Shown here piece by piece: positions 7,745-15,958 of a stretch of 32,426 bases of DNA; position 1 is the stretch's first letter, and every line of letters starts with the position of its first letter. The position numbers and the translations under genes are program-made. Below the pieces are notes generated by a model. It saw nothing but the letters and a program-made list of their open reading frames with translations, did no database searches and was not told where the DNA came from. This stretch comes from Elusimicrobiota bacterium (GTDB taxonomy: Bacteria > Elusimicrobiota > Elusimicrobia > Elusimicrobiales > UBA9959), in the NCBI GenBank assembly GCA_003450815.1, contig DMES01000074.1, forward strand, positions 1 through 32,426, given 5' to 3'.

Positions 7745-10675
7745 ATGCGCGGCGATTCAGGCATAAACGATTTTGACAACCTGTTTAAAGACGCCGAATT
7801 TGATTCGGCCAAGATGGTTCTGCGTCTTACTTCCGAGCTTCAGGAGAAAGAGAAGGAGATGGGCGCCCTGCGCACAAGAACCTTTGAGAATGTGCGTGAT
7901 AACAACACAGCAAGGGAAGCTGAGTTCGCGGCGCTGATGAAGGCCCAGGAAGACCGCATAAAGAAGCGTGAACAGGAAATAAGCCGCCTGCTGGTTGAAA
8001 AGGAATCCGCCCTTTGGCAGAAATACCAGAAAATGCTCGACGAGGCCGTTTCCGAGCACCGCGGTGAGCTGGAAGAGGAGCGCACCAGGCTCACGGGCGA
8101 AATAGCAAAAAAAGAAGAGGAGCTCGCCAGGCAGAAAAAGACCATGCGCCTTGAGATGGAGGAAATGTTCAAAAAATGGGAGGCCGAGCGGGAATACGAT
8201 TTTAAAAATGAGCGCGAAACTTTCATCCAGGAACTTAAGATGGGCAGGGAGATGGCCAGAAAAGAGGCGGCTGAGCGCATCAGCCGGATGGAAGAGCTTT
8301 TTAACCAGAAACTCGGCGCTCAGGCCGAGGAGCTTGAGGCTGTACGACAGTTTGAAAAGGACGAGCTTAAAAGACAGCTTCAACAGGAGCACTCCGATGA
8401 GCTGAATAAGCTTGTGAACGGGCTGAACGCCGAATTTGAGGAAAAAGAACGCGAGATGCGGGAAAACTACGAGCTCAGGCTGTCGGATAACAGAAAATTA
8501 ACGGAGGAAAAATATTCAAAGAGGCTTGCCCAGGCCGGACACGATTATAATGAACGCCTGCAGATCATGGCCGAGACCCTGAAAAAAGCGGAGGAAGAAC
8601 TGCCACGGCGCGAAGAACGGTGGTCGGCCCGGCACGACGAACTGAAAAAGAAATTTAACGAAAAAGAAGCCGCGCTTGAGCTTGCCGGCGCCCAGGCGCG
8701 GGAACTTCTGGCCAGGCAGGAAAAGGAACTTTCGGAAAAATACGAGGCGCTCCAACAGGAAAACGGCCGGGAAAAAGAAAAGCTGCATAGCGATTTTTTG
8801 CAAAAGGAAAAAAACCTTGAGCAGGCTTTCAAAAATAAAACCGCGGAATTAGTCCAGATCTCAGAGGCGAGGGAGAGCGGGCTTGCCGACAGGGAAAAGC
8901 GCCTGCTTGACGAGCGCGCGGAGCTTAACCGCTTTCGGGAGCAGATCGGCCAGGTGCTTTCCCAGCGGCAGGCTGAAATTCAGCGGACGCTTGACGAGCG
9001 CTACGCGCTGCTCAGCCAGTCCCTTGAGGAAGCGTACAAGATAAAAGAGACAAGCCTGGAGAAAAAATACGAAGAAATAGGCCGCCAATTTTCAGTTTTA
9101 AATTCGCAGAAAGATTCCGCTGTTTCGAAGGCGGAGGCCCTCTCCAAAGAGATTTCCCGCCTGAAGAATACCATACCCGAGAAAGAAAGCGAACTGCACG
9201 TCATCCTTGAAAAGGAGAGGGCGGCAATATCGGAGGCGTGGGCGAAAATGGAAGCCGACTTCTCCGCCAAGTCCGAGAAGCTTTCAGGCGAGTTTTCGGA
9301 GCGGGAAAAGAAGCTGCGTTCCTCATACGAACAGAAGCTGGCCGCGGAAACGCAGAAGCTCGCTCACCGGTTTGCGGTTAAGGAAGAAAGCCTTAATGAG
9401 CAGGCTCAAACTCTGAACTCCCAGGCGGTTGAGCTTGAAAACCGGTTTCTTACGGCTCTCAAAACCAAGGAGGCTGAGGCGGCTCAGAATCTAAAAAAGC
9501 ACGCCGAGCTTGCGCTGGCCCAGGCCGCCCGGATGCGCGCGCGCCACTCCGAAGAGCTTGAGACCGTAAAAAAAGCGGCCGAACAAAAGGAGGCCGAAAC
9601 GCGCGCGTTATATGAAAATCTGCTTAAAAAAAAGGAGGCCGGCCTAGAGGCCGCGCACACAACCCGCCTGACGGAACGGGAGGCGGCTCTTACCCGGGTT
9701 TTTGAGGTGGAGGCAAAGAAACTTAAAGATGAATGCGAACTTAAGCTGGACATGTCTGAAAGCGCCATGGCGCGTATGGCCGAATCCATGAAAACGGCTG
9801 AACTTTCAGCGCAGACTTCCGCCGCCCAGACAGATAAGGCGAAGGAACAACTGGAACTTCTCAACCTGCGCCTTGAAGAAAAAGAGCGGGAAAAGCAGAA
9901 ACTGCTGAATGAAGGGGTGAGCAAATCGGGCGAGATCAGGAGGGGACTCGAGCAGGGATATAGTGAAAAAATCAAGAACATAGAAAAACAGTACCTGGCC
10001 CAGATGGCGGACCTTATAAAACGCTCCGAAAATTCGGAGAAAGCCGCGCAAAGCGAATATTTCAGCAAACTGGAGTTCATGAAGAATGAATATCGCGCGC
10101 GCCTTGAAAGCCAGGCAAAAGATATAGAAGAGGCATATATAGGCAGGGAGCAGCAACTTGCCGCGACATTCGCTGATACCTATAAACTGAAGGAAAAAAT
10201 GCTGATGACCCGCCAGACCCAGATTGAAAAAAACTACGAGGCGCTGCTGGCTGAAAAGAGCACACAGCTTGACGCCGACCGCAGCATGGCGGATAATATT
10301 ACCCGGCTTAAAAACGATTTAGAAGCTAAAAACAGCCAGTTGAATGAAACCATAAACTCCCATAATAGCCGCATGGAGCAGCTGGAGAACAAATTAAAGA
10401 GCGAATATGAGGCGCGCAAAAAAGAGTTGGAAGACGCTTACCGCATAAAAGGCACCCAACTGGGAGACGAAAGAGCCAAAATAAAAGGCGTGATAGAGCA
10501 GGAACAGCAGATAGTTTCGGACCTCCAAAAGCGCGAAGCGGCTCTTCAGGAGAACTACGCGGCCAGGGAAGCGGAACTGGCCAAACGTTTCCAGGAGGCG
10601 CGTGAACGCCTGGAAAACGACTACCAGGAGAAGCTTAAAATCCGCGATTCAGGCAAGGATACTGCTAACGGATAA
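7745..10675 (+). CDS. Giant coiled-coil protein, second of a pair
   Basis: About 976 residues, again nearly all predicted coiled coil. It has no transmembrane segment or known domain. The N terminus (MRGDSGINDFDNLFKDAEFD) is acidic and precedes the motif SAKMVLRLTSEL shared with the upstream protein. I chose ATG 7745 because AGGGA at 7735-7739 is 5 bases upstream. The frame stays open back to a GTG at 7682, but that start would overlap the upstream gene and has only a weak ribosome binding site. The receiver gene begins 23 bases after the stop. Likely a partner filament or scaffold to the first protein, inferred from context alone. Confidence 0.83.
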   Translation: MRGDSGINDFDNLFKDAEFDSAKMVLRLTSELQEKEKEMGALRTRTFENVRDNNTAREAEFAALMKAQEDRIKKREQEISRLLVEKESALWQKYQKMLDEAVSEHRGELEEERTRLTGEIAKKEEELARQKKTMRLEMEEMFKKWEAEREYDFKNERETFIQELKMGREMARKEAAERISRMEELFNQKLGAQAEELEAVRQFEKDELKRQLQQEHSDELNKLVNGLNAEFEEKEREMRENYELRLSDNRKLTEEKYSKRLAQAGHDYNERLQIMAETLKKAEEELPRREERWSARHDELKKKFNEKEAALELAGAQARELLARQEKELSEKYEALQQENGREKEKLHSDFLQKEKNLEQAFKNKTAELVQISEARESGLADREKRLLDERAELNRFREQIGQVLSQRQAEIQRTLDERYALLSQSLEEAYKIKETSLEKKYEEIGRQFSVLNSQKDSAVSKAEALSKEISRLKNTIPEKESELHVILEKERAAISEAWAKMEADFSAKSEKLSGEFSEREKKLRSSYEQKLAAETQKLAHRFAVKEESLNEQAQTLNSQAVELENRFLTALKTKEAEAAQNLKKHAELALAQAARMRARHSEELETVKKAAEQKEAETRALYENLLKKKEAGLEAAHTTRLTEREAALTRVFEVEAKKLKDECELKLDMSESAMARMAESMKTAELSAQTSAAQTDKAKEQLELLNLRLEEKEREKQKLLNEGVSKSGEIRRGLEQGYSEKIKNIEKQYLAQMADLIKRSENSEKAAQSEYFSKLEFMKNEYRARLESQAKDIEEAYIGREQQLAATFADTYKLKEKMLMTRQTQIEKNYEALLAEKSTQLDADRSMADNITRLKNDLEAKNSQLNETINSHNSRMEQLENKLKSEYEARKKELEDAYRIKGTQLGDERAKIKGVIEQEQQIVSDLQKREAALQENYAAREAELAKRFQEARERLENDYQEKLKIRDSGKDTANG

Positions 10676-10698
10676 CCCAAAAAATACGGGGGTAAATT

Positions 10699-11094
10699 AT
10701 GGGTAAGAAAAAGGTATTGGTCGTCGATGACGAAAAATCTTTTCTCGAGATAATAAAGATCAATCTGGAAGATACTGGTAATTATGAGGTTAAGGTCTTG
10801 TCGAGCGGGACACACGTAATAGCGGCGGCCAGGGCATTCAAGCCGGATGTGATATTGCTCGACATCCTTATGCCGAAAATAGACGGCGTCGAGATCTGCA
10901 AGATGTTTAATGAAGACCGCGAAAGAAACAACATTCCCATAATCGTTATTTCAGCGTTGAATACGGATCTTGACAAGGCGATGATGTATAAATTGGGCAT
11001 AGTTGATTTTATCGCAAAACCGGTAGACACGGAAGAGCTTATAACCAAAATGGAAAAAGCTTTCCGGAAAGATGCTCGGCCAGGCGACGTATAG
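10699..11094 (+). CDS. Stand-alone CheY-like response regulator receiver
   Basis: Single receiver domain of 131 residues with no output domain. The phosphorylation site is intact: acidic pair D10/D11 in VLVVDDEKS, phospho-acceptor D55 in VILLDILMPKIDG, the switch Ser in VISA at about 85, and K107 in FIAKPVD. It should therefore be phosphorylatable and act through protein-protein contact. It is third in the operon after the two coiled-coil proteins, with GGGGG before the ATG. No histidine kinase is in the window. The context suggests that it controls or docks on the coiled-coil pair. Confidence 0.92.
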   Translation: MGKKKVLVVDDEKSFLEIIKINLEDTGNYEVKVLSSGTHVIAAARAFKPDVILLDILMPKIDGVEICKMFNEDRERNNIPIIVISALNTDLDKAMMYKLGIVDFIAKPVDTEELITKMEKAFRKDARPGDV

Positions 11095-11165
11095 AGCCCG
11101 ACTAGGGTGAGGGGGGCGGGTTCGTCTCAGCGCTGGTGTGGAATTGTGCAGGCTTGGTTGTATAG

Positions 11166-11199
11166 GACCTTTGCCTTGCAAGGTCTGGGTCTTTCTTCC
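11166..11199 (+). terminator. Possible terminator after the receiver gene
   Basis: GACCTTTGC (11166-11174) pairs with GCAAGGTC (11178-11185) with one bulged base, followed by a pyrimidine-rich tract. It lies just before the PAP2 promoter. The U-tract is interrupted, so this is only a candidate. Confidence 0.35.
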
Positions 11200-11201
11200 C
11201 T

Positions 11202-11229
11202 TTGAATTCCCGTCATAAGGCGATATACT
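11202..11229 (+). promoter_or_regulatory. Promoter of the PAP2 phosphatase gene
   Basis: TTGAAT (11202-11207) and TATACT (11224-11229) are separated by 16 bases. The -10 ends exactly 7 bases before the ATG at 11237 and no ribosome binding site intervenes, which predicts a leaderless mRNA. Confidence 0.6.
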
Positions 11230-11236
11230 TTATTGA

Positions 11237-12001
11237 ATGCTTAAGCTATATCGCCGCATTACACTTTATATTTCGCTGCTCGTGTTGCTGCCCGGCGCCG
11301 TTTTCGCCGGCGCTTTCAGTATCCTTAGCCGGGAGGGGGGCTTGGCTGTTCCGTTTCCTCCTCCCACGGCGGCGGCGAAACGGTACTCCGCCCCGGGCCA
11401 TTACCTCTTCATCGGTGAGCTGGACCTGGGTGCTCTTCCCGCCGCTCCGTCCGAGGGCAGCCTGGAAGACAGGGAGGATTTAAGGGTCTTGTACGAGTGG
11501 CAGGCCCGCCGCACAGCAGCGCAATGCGCGGCGGCTAACTCCGAGATAAGTAACGACTATGAAATATTTTTTGGCAGGATAAGTCCTTTTGGCAGCCCCT
11601 CCCCGGCGGCGGTTAAAGTCTTCTTCAATAATGTGGCCAAAGATTCCGTGGCCGCCCACAAATCAGTTAAAAATATTTACAAGCGGCCCCGCCCGTTCAT
11701 GCGCGACGCGGGCCTGACTCCCTGCCTTCCCAGAGTGGAAGGCTTTTCTTATCCCAGCGGGCATTCCGCTATGTCCCGGCTTTTTGCGCTGATACTGTCT
11801 GATCTGGTACCCGCCCGGCGCGCCGAGTTTATGGCCCGCGCTGACGAGGCCGCCCTGTACCGGCTGATCGGCGGTGTGCATCATCCCACAGACCTGGCGG
11901 CCGGCAAGGCGCTGGCCGATATGCTTTACGCGAGCCTGCTTAAGCAACCGGAGTTCGTTTTGGACATGAAGGCTTTGCGGCCGCTGCTGCGCTTTTGGTG
12001 A
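11237..12001 (+). CDS. Secreted PAP2-family (class A-like) acid phosphatase
   Basis: Phosphatase of 254 residues with a signal peptide (about residues 1-24, ending PGAVFA). The three PAP2 motifs are complete: K145-x6-R152-P153, PSGH at 173-176, and R209-x5-H215-x3-D219, where the usual SR is YR. The layout matches periplasmic non-specific acid phosphatases rather than membrane lipid phosphatases, because no membrane bundle follows. It probably removes phosphate from organic monophosphates outside the cytoplasm. A good -10 box is 7 bases before the ATG and there is no Shine-Dalgarno. A possible small gene and a strong terminator follow. Confidence 0.88.
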   Translation: MLKLYRRITLYISLLVLLPGAVFAGAFSILSREGGLAVPFPPPTAAAKRYSAPGHYLFIGELDLGALPAAPSEGSLEDREDLRVLYEWQARRTAAQCAAANSEISNDYEIFFGRISPFGSPSPAAVKVFFNNVAKDSVAAHKSVKNIYKRPRPFMRDAGLTPCLPRVEGFSYPSGHSAMSRLFALILSDLVPARRAEFMARADEAALYRLIGGVHHPTDLAAGKALADMLYASLLKQPEFVLDMKALRPLLRFW

Positions 12002-12129
12002 GTTCCCGGGTTTTTACGCTGAAAGACCAGCTTCTGTCTGGGCCGGAAAACAGACTTTTTGCGGTATTTAGGCCCAAGTGCTCTGAGCTGAAAACTGCCA
12101 TAAGATAAATACAAGGTCAAGGAGGGGAA

Positions 12130-12276
12130 ATGAATGCAATATACTACACTTCCTCGCTCAGCGGCGTGGTGCGCAGCGAACTGCCCGAGATACGGGGGTT
12201 TGTCATGGGCTCCGTTTCCGGCGCCAGGGAAATAACCTACAGGATCACTGGGCCTGCGGACGGCGGCGGCCTGTAG
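12130..12276 (+). CDS. Possible small protein of 48 residues
   Basis: A short reading frame preceded by one of the strongest ribosome binding sites in the window (AAGGAGGGG at 12119-12127), between the PAP2 gene and its terminator. The product begins MNAIYYTSSLSGVV and ends in a glycine-rich tail. I recognise no family. An alternative ATG at 12134 in another frame has better spacing but gives only 33 residues. The strong site and the position before a clear terminator favour a translated small gene, but no homology supports it. Confidence 0.45.
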   Translation: MNAIYYTSSLSGVVRSELPEIRGFVMGSVSGAREITYRITGPADGGGL

Positions 12277-12328
12277 ATAACCGCTCCCAGCGCATATTTG
12301 TTAAAACGGACTTTTTAAATCTTTGCTG

Positions 12329-12367
12329 AAAACCCGGGCGTGCTTTATCAACGCATCCCGGGTTTTT
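12329..12367 (+). terminator. Intrinsic terminator after the PAP2/small gene unit
   Basis: AAAACCCGGG (12329-12338) pairs with CCCGGGTTTT (12357-12366). Additional pairing is possible inside the loop (GCGT with ACGC), and a T run ends at 12367. It separates this unit from the polyamine cluster. Confidence 0.85.
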
Positions 12368-12420
12368 ATTTATGGTGGGGGATCCTGGCCGAAAGACGTT
12401 CCGCGGTAAAATTTTGGTGG

Positions 12421-12450
12421 TTGCGAAAATGAAGTTCCTTAAGGTATAAT
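12421..12450 (+). promoter_or_regulatory. Promoter of the polyamine cluster
   Basis: TTGCGA (12421-12426) and a perfect TATAAT (12445-12450) are 18 bases apart. The leader is about 20 bases and contains GGAGG at 12462-12466, 9 bases before the ATG. Confidence 0.65.
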
Positions 12451-12475
12451 AAAAAGCCGACGGAGGTAAATATCA

Positions 12476-13933
12476 ATGATAAAATTAAAAAAAAGAATAC
12501 TTTTTGTGGGTTACGGCGCGGTGGCGCAATGCACACTGCCTATTTTGCTCAAGCACATAAAAATTCCAGCTAAAAACATCACGGTGATGGATTTTGAAAA
12601 CCGCTCCGCGGCGCTCAAGCAATGGACCGCCAAGGGCGTCCGGTTTGTCCGCAACCGGGTCACACGGGACAATTTGAACACGCTGCTCAGCAGGTATCTT
12701 TCCGCCGGGGACGTGCTTATAGACCTCGCCTGGAACATAGACGCCTGCGTGATCCTGCAATGGTGCCGCGATCACGGAGTGCTTTATGTCAATACCTCCA
12801 CTGAGGTCTGGGACCCTTATGAAGGCGCCGTTGATAAGCATCCCACTGAACGCACGCTTTACCATAGACATATGAAAATGCGGAAGATGATGTCGAAATG
12901 GACGCCGGGCGGCGTCACAGCGGTAATTGAACACGGCGCAAATCCGGGCCTCATCTCGCATTTTGCAAAGCAGGGCCTTATTGATATCGGCAAGCGGATG
13001 CTGGCAGACAAGAAAGTAAAAGGAAAAGCCGCCGAAGATATCCGCGGGCTTATTTCCGGACAGAGTTTTAACCACCTGGCCCGGAAGCTGGGTGTGAAAG
13101 TCATCCATGTCAGTGAGCGCGACACCCAGATAACCGACAAGCCTAAGCAGGTGAATGAATTCGTGAACACCTGGAGCGTGGAGGGCTTCCGTGAGGAAGG
13201 CATTACCACGGCGGAGATGGGTTGGGGCACGCACGAGAAGGAGCTGCCGGCGTACGCCTACCAGCACAAGGAAGGCCCCCGCAACCAGATCTGCCTTGCG
13301 CGCATGGGGATGAACACCTGGGTAAACTCCTGGGTGCCAGATTACTGTATCCAGGCCATGGTGGTCCGCCACGGAGAGGCGTTCACGCTTTCCGATAAGC
13401 TGACCGTATGGGAGAAAGGAAAAGCCGTCTACCGTCCGACGGTGCATTATGCCTATTGCCCGAGCGACTCGGCCATTGCCTCGCTCAACGAGCTGCGCGG
13501 CTATGATTACAAGCTGCAGCCGAAGATCCGCATTCTGACCGACGAGATAACAAGCGGTTCGGATGTTCTTGGCGCGCTGATGATGGGACATCCCTACAAC
13601 GCCTGGTGGACCGGCAGCAGCCTGAGCATACAAGAATCGCGGCGGCTGGTGCCGCACCAGAACGCCACTACCATGCAGGTGGCAATTTCGGTGGTGGCTG
13701 CCACACTGTGGATGCTTGAGAATCCGGACCGTGGCGTTTGTGTGCCGGACGATCTGCCGCACGAATTTGTTCTTAAGGTGGCCAAACCCTACCTCGGCAA
13801 GTTCATCTCAACGCCGGCGGATTGGACGCCGCTGAAGCATTACACCAACGAGTTTCTGGGCCACAACAACCCGGCCATAGACAGAAAAGACCCCTGGCAG
13901 TTCAAGAACTTCCTGATAACGGACGGGGACTAA
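12476..13933 (+). CDS. hss: Homospermidine synthase
   Basis: Cytoplasmic NAD-dependent enzyme of 485 residues that joins two putrescines (or putrescine and spermidine) into sym-homospermidine with release of ammonia. The N-terminal Rossmann motif ILFVGYGAVAQ lies at residues 8-18. DLAWNIDACVILQWC, YVNTSTEVWDPYEG, EHGANPGLISHF and the region with MGWGTHEKELP are typical of bacterial homospermidine synthase, as is the length. The next genes make putrescine, its substrate, which supports the call. It has its own promoter and GGAGG. A repeat element separates it from the decarboxylase gene. Confidence 0.93.
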   Translation: MIKLKKRILFVGYGAVAQCTLPILLKHIKIPAKNITVMDFENRSAALKQWTAKGVRFVRNRVTRDNLNTLLSRYLSAGDVLIDLAWNIDACVILQWCRDHGVLYVNTSTEVWDPYEGAVDKHPTERTLYHRHMKMRKMMSKWTPGGVTAVIEHGANPGLISHFAKQGLIDIGKRMLADKKVKGKAAEDIRGLISGQSFNHLARKLGVKVIHVSERDTQITDKPKQVNEFVNTWSVEGFREEGITTAEMGWGTHEKELPAYAYQHKEGPRNQICLARMGMNTWVNSWVPDYCIQAMVVRHGEAFTLSDKLTVWEKGKAVYRPTVHYAYCPSDSAIASLNELRGYDYKLQPKIRILTDEITSGSDVLGALMMGHPYNAWWTGSSLSIQESRRLVPHQNATTMQVAISVVAATLWMLENPDRGVCVPDDLPHEFVLKVAKPYLGKFISTPADWTPLKHYTNEFLGHNNPAIDRKDPWQFKNFLITDGD

Positions 13934-13936
13934 CTA

Positions 13937-14009
13937 CAGGGTATAGGGGTTAGGGTAGAGGGTTCAGGGTTTAGACTTAAAGTGTTTCTTGATTCTGTGC
14001 CCTATACCC
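13937..14009. repeat. Short-word hairpin element (AGGGTTN type)
   Basis: The left arm is reiterated 7-base words of the type AGGGTTN / AGGGTAG. GGGTATAGGG (13939-13948) is perfectly complementary to CCCTATACCC (14000-14009). The loop carries TTTCTTGATTCTG, nearly repeated in the element at 15883-15945, so the two are copies of one family within the same cluster. Confidence 0.6.
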
Positions 14010-14043
14010 ACTATTCTCCGCCCATTAATTAACGGAGGCATTT

Positions 14044-15225
14044 ATGAATCCAAATCAATTGCGAAAGCTGGCCGAAGAGCACGGGACTCCGCTGTTTATC
14101 GTCGACCACGAAGAACTGCGGCGCAACTGCGCTGAGTTCAAAAAATACCTGCCGCGTGTGCAGCCCTATTACGCTGTTAAGGCTAACCCAGACCCCGCCA
14201 TCGTCAAAACGCTTTATGAAGCCGGGGCAAGCTTTGATGTGGCTTCTATGCCGGAGTTCGATATAGTCCACAAAAACATACAGCATATGCCTCCGAAACA
14301 GCGTCAGAAATGGATATGGGACAAGATCATTTATGCCAACCCCATCAAGGCTATAGAGGCTTTGACACAACTTGACTTCTACAAGCCGTTGGTGACCTAC
14401 GACAATCTTGAGGAAATAAAAAAGTTAAAAGAATATGCCCCAAACGCCGGTCTGGCCTTGCGCATTAAGGTGCCCAATACCGGCGCAATGGTGGAGCTTT
14501 CTTCCAAATTCGGCGCGGATCCGGGGGAGGCGGTGGACCTTATTTTAGCAGCCGACCGGGCCGGTTTCACCGTTGAGGGTTTAAGCTTTCACGTCGGCAG
14601 CCAGACAACCAATTTTGAGAATTATGTGCAGGCGATCAATCTTGCCGCGAATGTTTTTAAAGACGTGCGGGCCCGCGGCTACACAAAGATGAACCTGCTG
14701 GATATCGGCGGCGGCTTCCCGGCGCCTTATGACGAGTCCGTAAAGTCCTTCCGTGTTCTGGCTAAAAAGATAAACACCGAACTGAACCGGCTTTTCCCCA
14801 GGGAGATTGAGATCCTGGCCGAGCCGGGGCGGTTTATGATAGCGACCGCCGGCACCTCCGTAGTCAAGATCAATGGCAAGGCGGTGCGCGACGGGAAACT
14901 CTGCTACTATGTAAATGACGGCGTCTACCACACCTACTCCGGCATCATCTTTGACCATTGCCATTATCATATGAAGTCGTTCCGCAAAGGCCCGGAGCAG
15001 GTCTGCGCCGTGTTCGGCCCTACCTGCGACGCGCTTGATGTGATTTCAATGTCGGAAACGCTTCCCACGGACCTTGAACTCGGAGAGCTTCTCTACAGCG
15101 AGAATATAGGAGCTTACAGCCATGCCTCGTCCACCTACTTCAACGGCTTCCCGCCTGCGAAGGTGGTGCATGTGAACCAGTTCCCGGCAACCAGAAAAAA
15201 ATCGTCCGGTAATCCGGGGACATAA
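14044..15225 (+). CDS. Ornithine/lysine decarboxylase, eukaryotic-type fold III
   Basis: PLP-dependent decarboxylase of 393 residues with the alanine-racemase fold, predicted to turn ornithine into putrescine. The PLP lysine is K46 in PYYAVKANPD. Other conserved sites are SFHVGSQ (H183), DIGGGFP (222-224), EPGR (260-263) and the second-chain cysteine C328 in FGPTCDALD, which marks the ornithine/lysine decarboxylase group and argues against diaminopimelate decarboxylase. Carboxynorspermidine decarboxylase is a less likely alternative. GGAGG precedes the ATG. The last three codons and the stop are part of a REP-like sequence at 15214-15232, so the C terminus may have been rewritten by it. It supplies putrescine to homospermidine synthase next door. 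Confidence 0.87.
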   Translation: MNPNQLRKLAEEHGTPLFIVDHEELRRNCAEFKKYLPRVQPYYAVKANPDPAIVKTLYEAGASFDVASMPEFDIVHKNIQHMPPKQRQKWIWDKIIYANPIKAIEALTQLDFYKPLVTYDNLEEIKKLKEYAPNAGLALRIKVPNTGAMVELSSKFGADPGEAVDLILAADRAGFTVEGLSFHVGSQTTNFENYVQAINLAANVFKDVRARGYTKMNLLDIGGGFPAPYDESVKSFRVLAKKINTELNRLFPREIEILAEPGRFMIATAGTSVVKINGKAVRDGKLCYYVNDGVYHTYSGIIFDHCHYHMKSFRKGPEQVCAVFGPTCDALDVISMSETLPTDLELGELLYSENIGAYSHASSTYFNGFPPAKVVHVNQFPATRKKSSGNPGT

Positions 15226-15232
15226 TACTTAT
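15214..15232 (+). repeat. REP-like word, single copy
   Basis: CCGGGGACATAATACTTAT is identical over 19 bases to the reverse complement of 28635-28653, 13 kb away. It overlaps the last three codons and the stop of the decarboxylase gene. No inverted partner is nearby. Confidence 0.65.
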
Positions 15233-15318
15233 TTCACCTTATTGGGATTGTGTTTCAGAAATTGCCGTTCAGCTTTCCAGTCAATTTTCCACCACGCCGA
15301 CTTCAAGGTGTTTTTTAC

Positions 15319-15324
15319 TATAAT
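15319..15324 (+). promoter_or_regulatory. -10 box of the pyruvoyl arginine decarboxylase gene
   Basis: A perfect TATAAT ends exactly 7 bases before the ATG at 15332. No ribosome binding site lies between them. The -35 is poor. Confidence 0.5.
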
Positions 15325-15331
15325 AATAAAT

Positions 15332-15880
15332 ATGGCAATAATGGTCCCCAAAGCGATATTCCTGACAAAAGGTATAGGGCGCCACAAAGAGAAACTCTCA
15401 AGTTTTGAGGAAGCCCTCAGAGATGCCCAGTTGGCCCGTTTTAATCTGGTGCATGTCTCAAGTATTTTTCCTCCGCACTGCAAGGTGATACCCAGAAAGC
15501 TCGGCCTGCAGAGACTTCGTAGCGGGCAGATACTGCACTGCGTGCTGAGCCGCAACGCGGTAAATGAAAACCATCGCCTTATCGCCGCGTCGGTGGGGCT
15601 TGCCATACCGAAAGACCGCTCTCATTACGGTTACATCTCAGAGCATCACACTTTCGGGGAAACCGACGAGAAAACCGGCGATTACGCCGAGGATCTGTCG
15701 GCGCTGATGTTGTCAACTATCCAGGGGGTGGAATTCGGCAGCGAAACCAACTGGGACCAGAAAGAAGAAATTTGGAAGCTTAGCGGCAAGATAGTTAAAA
15801 CCACCAACATTACACAATCCGCTATCTGCACCGAGGGCGTTTGGACTACGGTGGTGGCCGCAGCGGTTTTCGTATTCTAA
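15332..15880 (+). CDS. pdaD: Pyruvoyl-dependent arginine decarboxylase
   Basis: Proenzyme of about 182 residues that self-cleaves at a Ser-Ser pair to form a pyruvoyl group, then decarboxylates arginine to agmatine. The cleavage motif is FNLVHVSSIFPP with S43/S44. The asparagine before it and a glutamate after AIPKDRSHYGYISEH match active-site residues of the Methanocaldococcus enzyme. The frame is open from 15242, but homology begins at MVPKAIFLTKG. I chose ATG 15332, giving MAIMVPKAIF; 15341 is also possible. No Shine-Dalgarno is present and TATAAT ends 7 bases upstream, so the mRNA is probably leaderless. Agmatinase follows, completing a second route to putrescine. Confidence 0.92.
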   Translation: MAIMVPKAIFLTKGIGRHKEKLSSFEEALRDAQLARFNLVHVSSIFPPHCKVIPRKLGLQRLRSGQILHCVLSRNAVNENHRLIAASVGLAIPKDRSHYGYISEHHTFGETDEKTGDYAEDLSALMLSTIQGVEFGSETNWDQKEEIWKLSGKIVKTTNITQSAICTEGVWTTVVAAAVFVF

Positions 15881-15882
15881 AG

Positions 15883-15945
15883 AGAGGGTCTAGGGCTCAG
15901 GGTAAGGAGTTTCTTGTTTCTGCACCCTCTACCCTATCCCTTCTA
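15883..15945. repeat. Short-word hairpin element, sister of the one at 13937
   Basis: AGAGGGT (15883-15889) can pair with ACCCTCT (15924-15930). Both arms consist of AGGGT/ACCCT words. The loop TTTCTTGTTTCTG matches that of the 13937 element at 12 of 13 bases. It fills the whole gap between the arginine decarboxylase and agmatinase genes. Confidence 0.6.
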
Positions 15946-15958
15946 CCATGTATAACTT

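Noticed and set aside
12485..13762. 425-codon frame antisense to homospermidine synthase
   Set aside because: It fully overlaps a well-supported enzyme gene, has no start signals and no recognisable domain.
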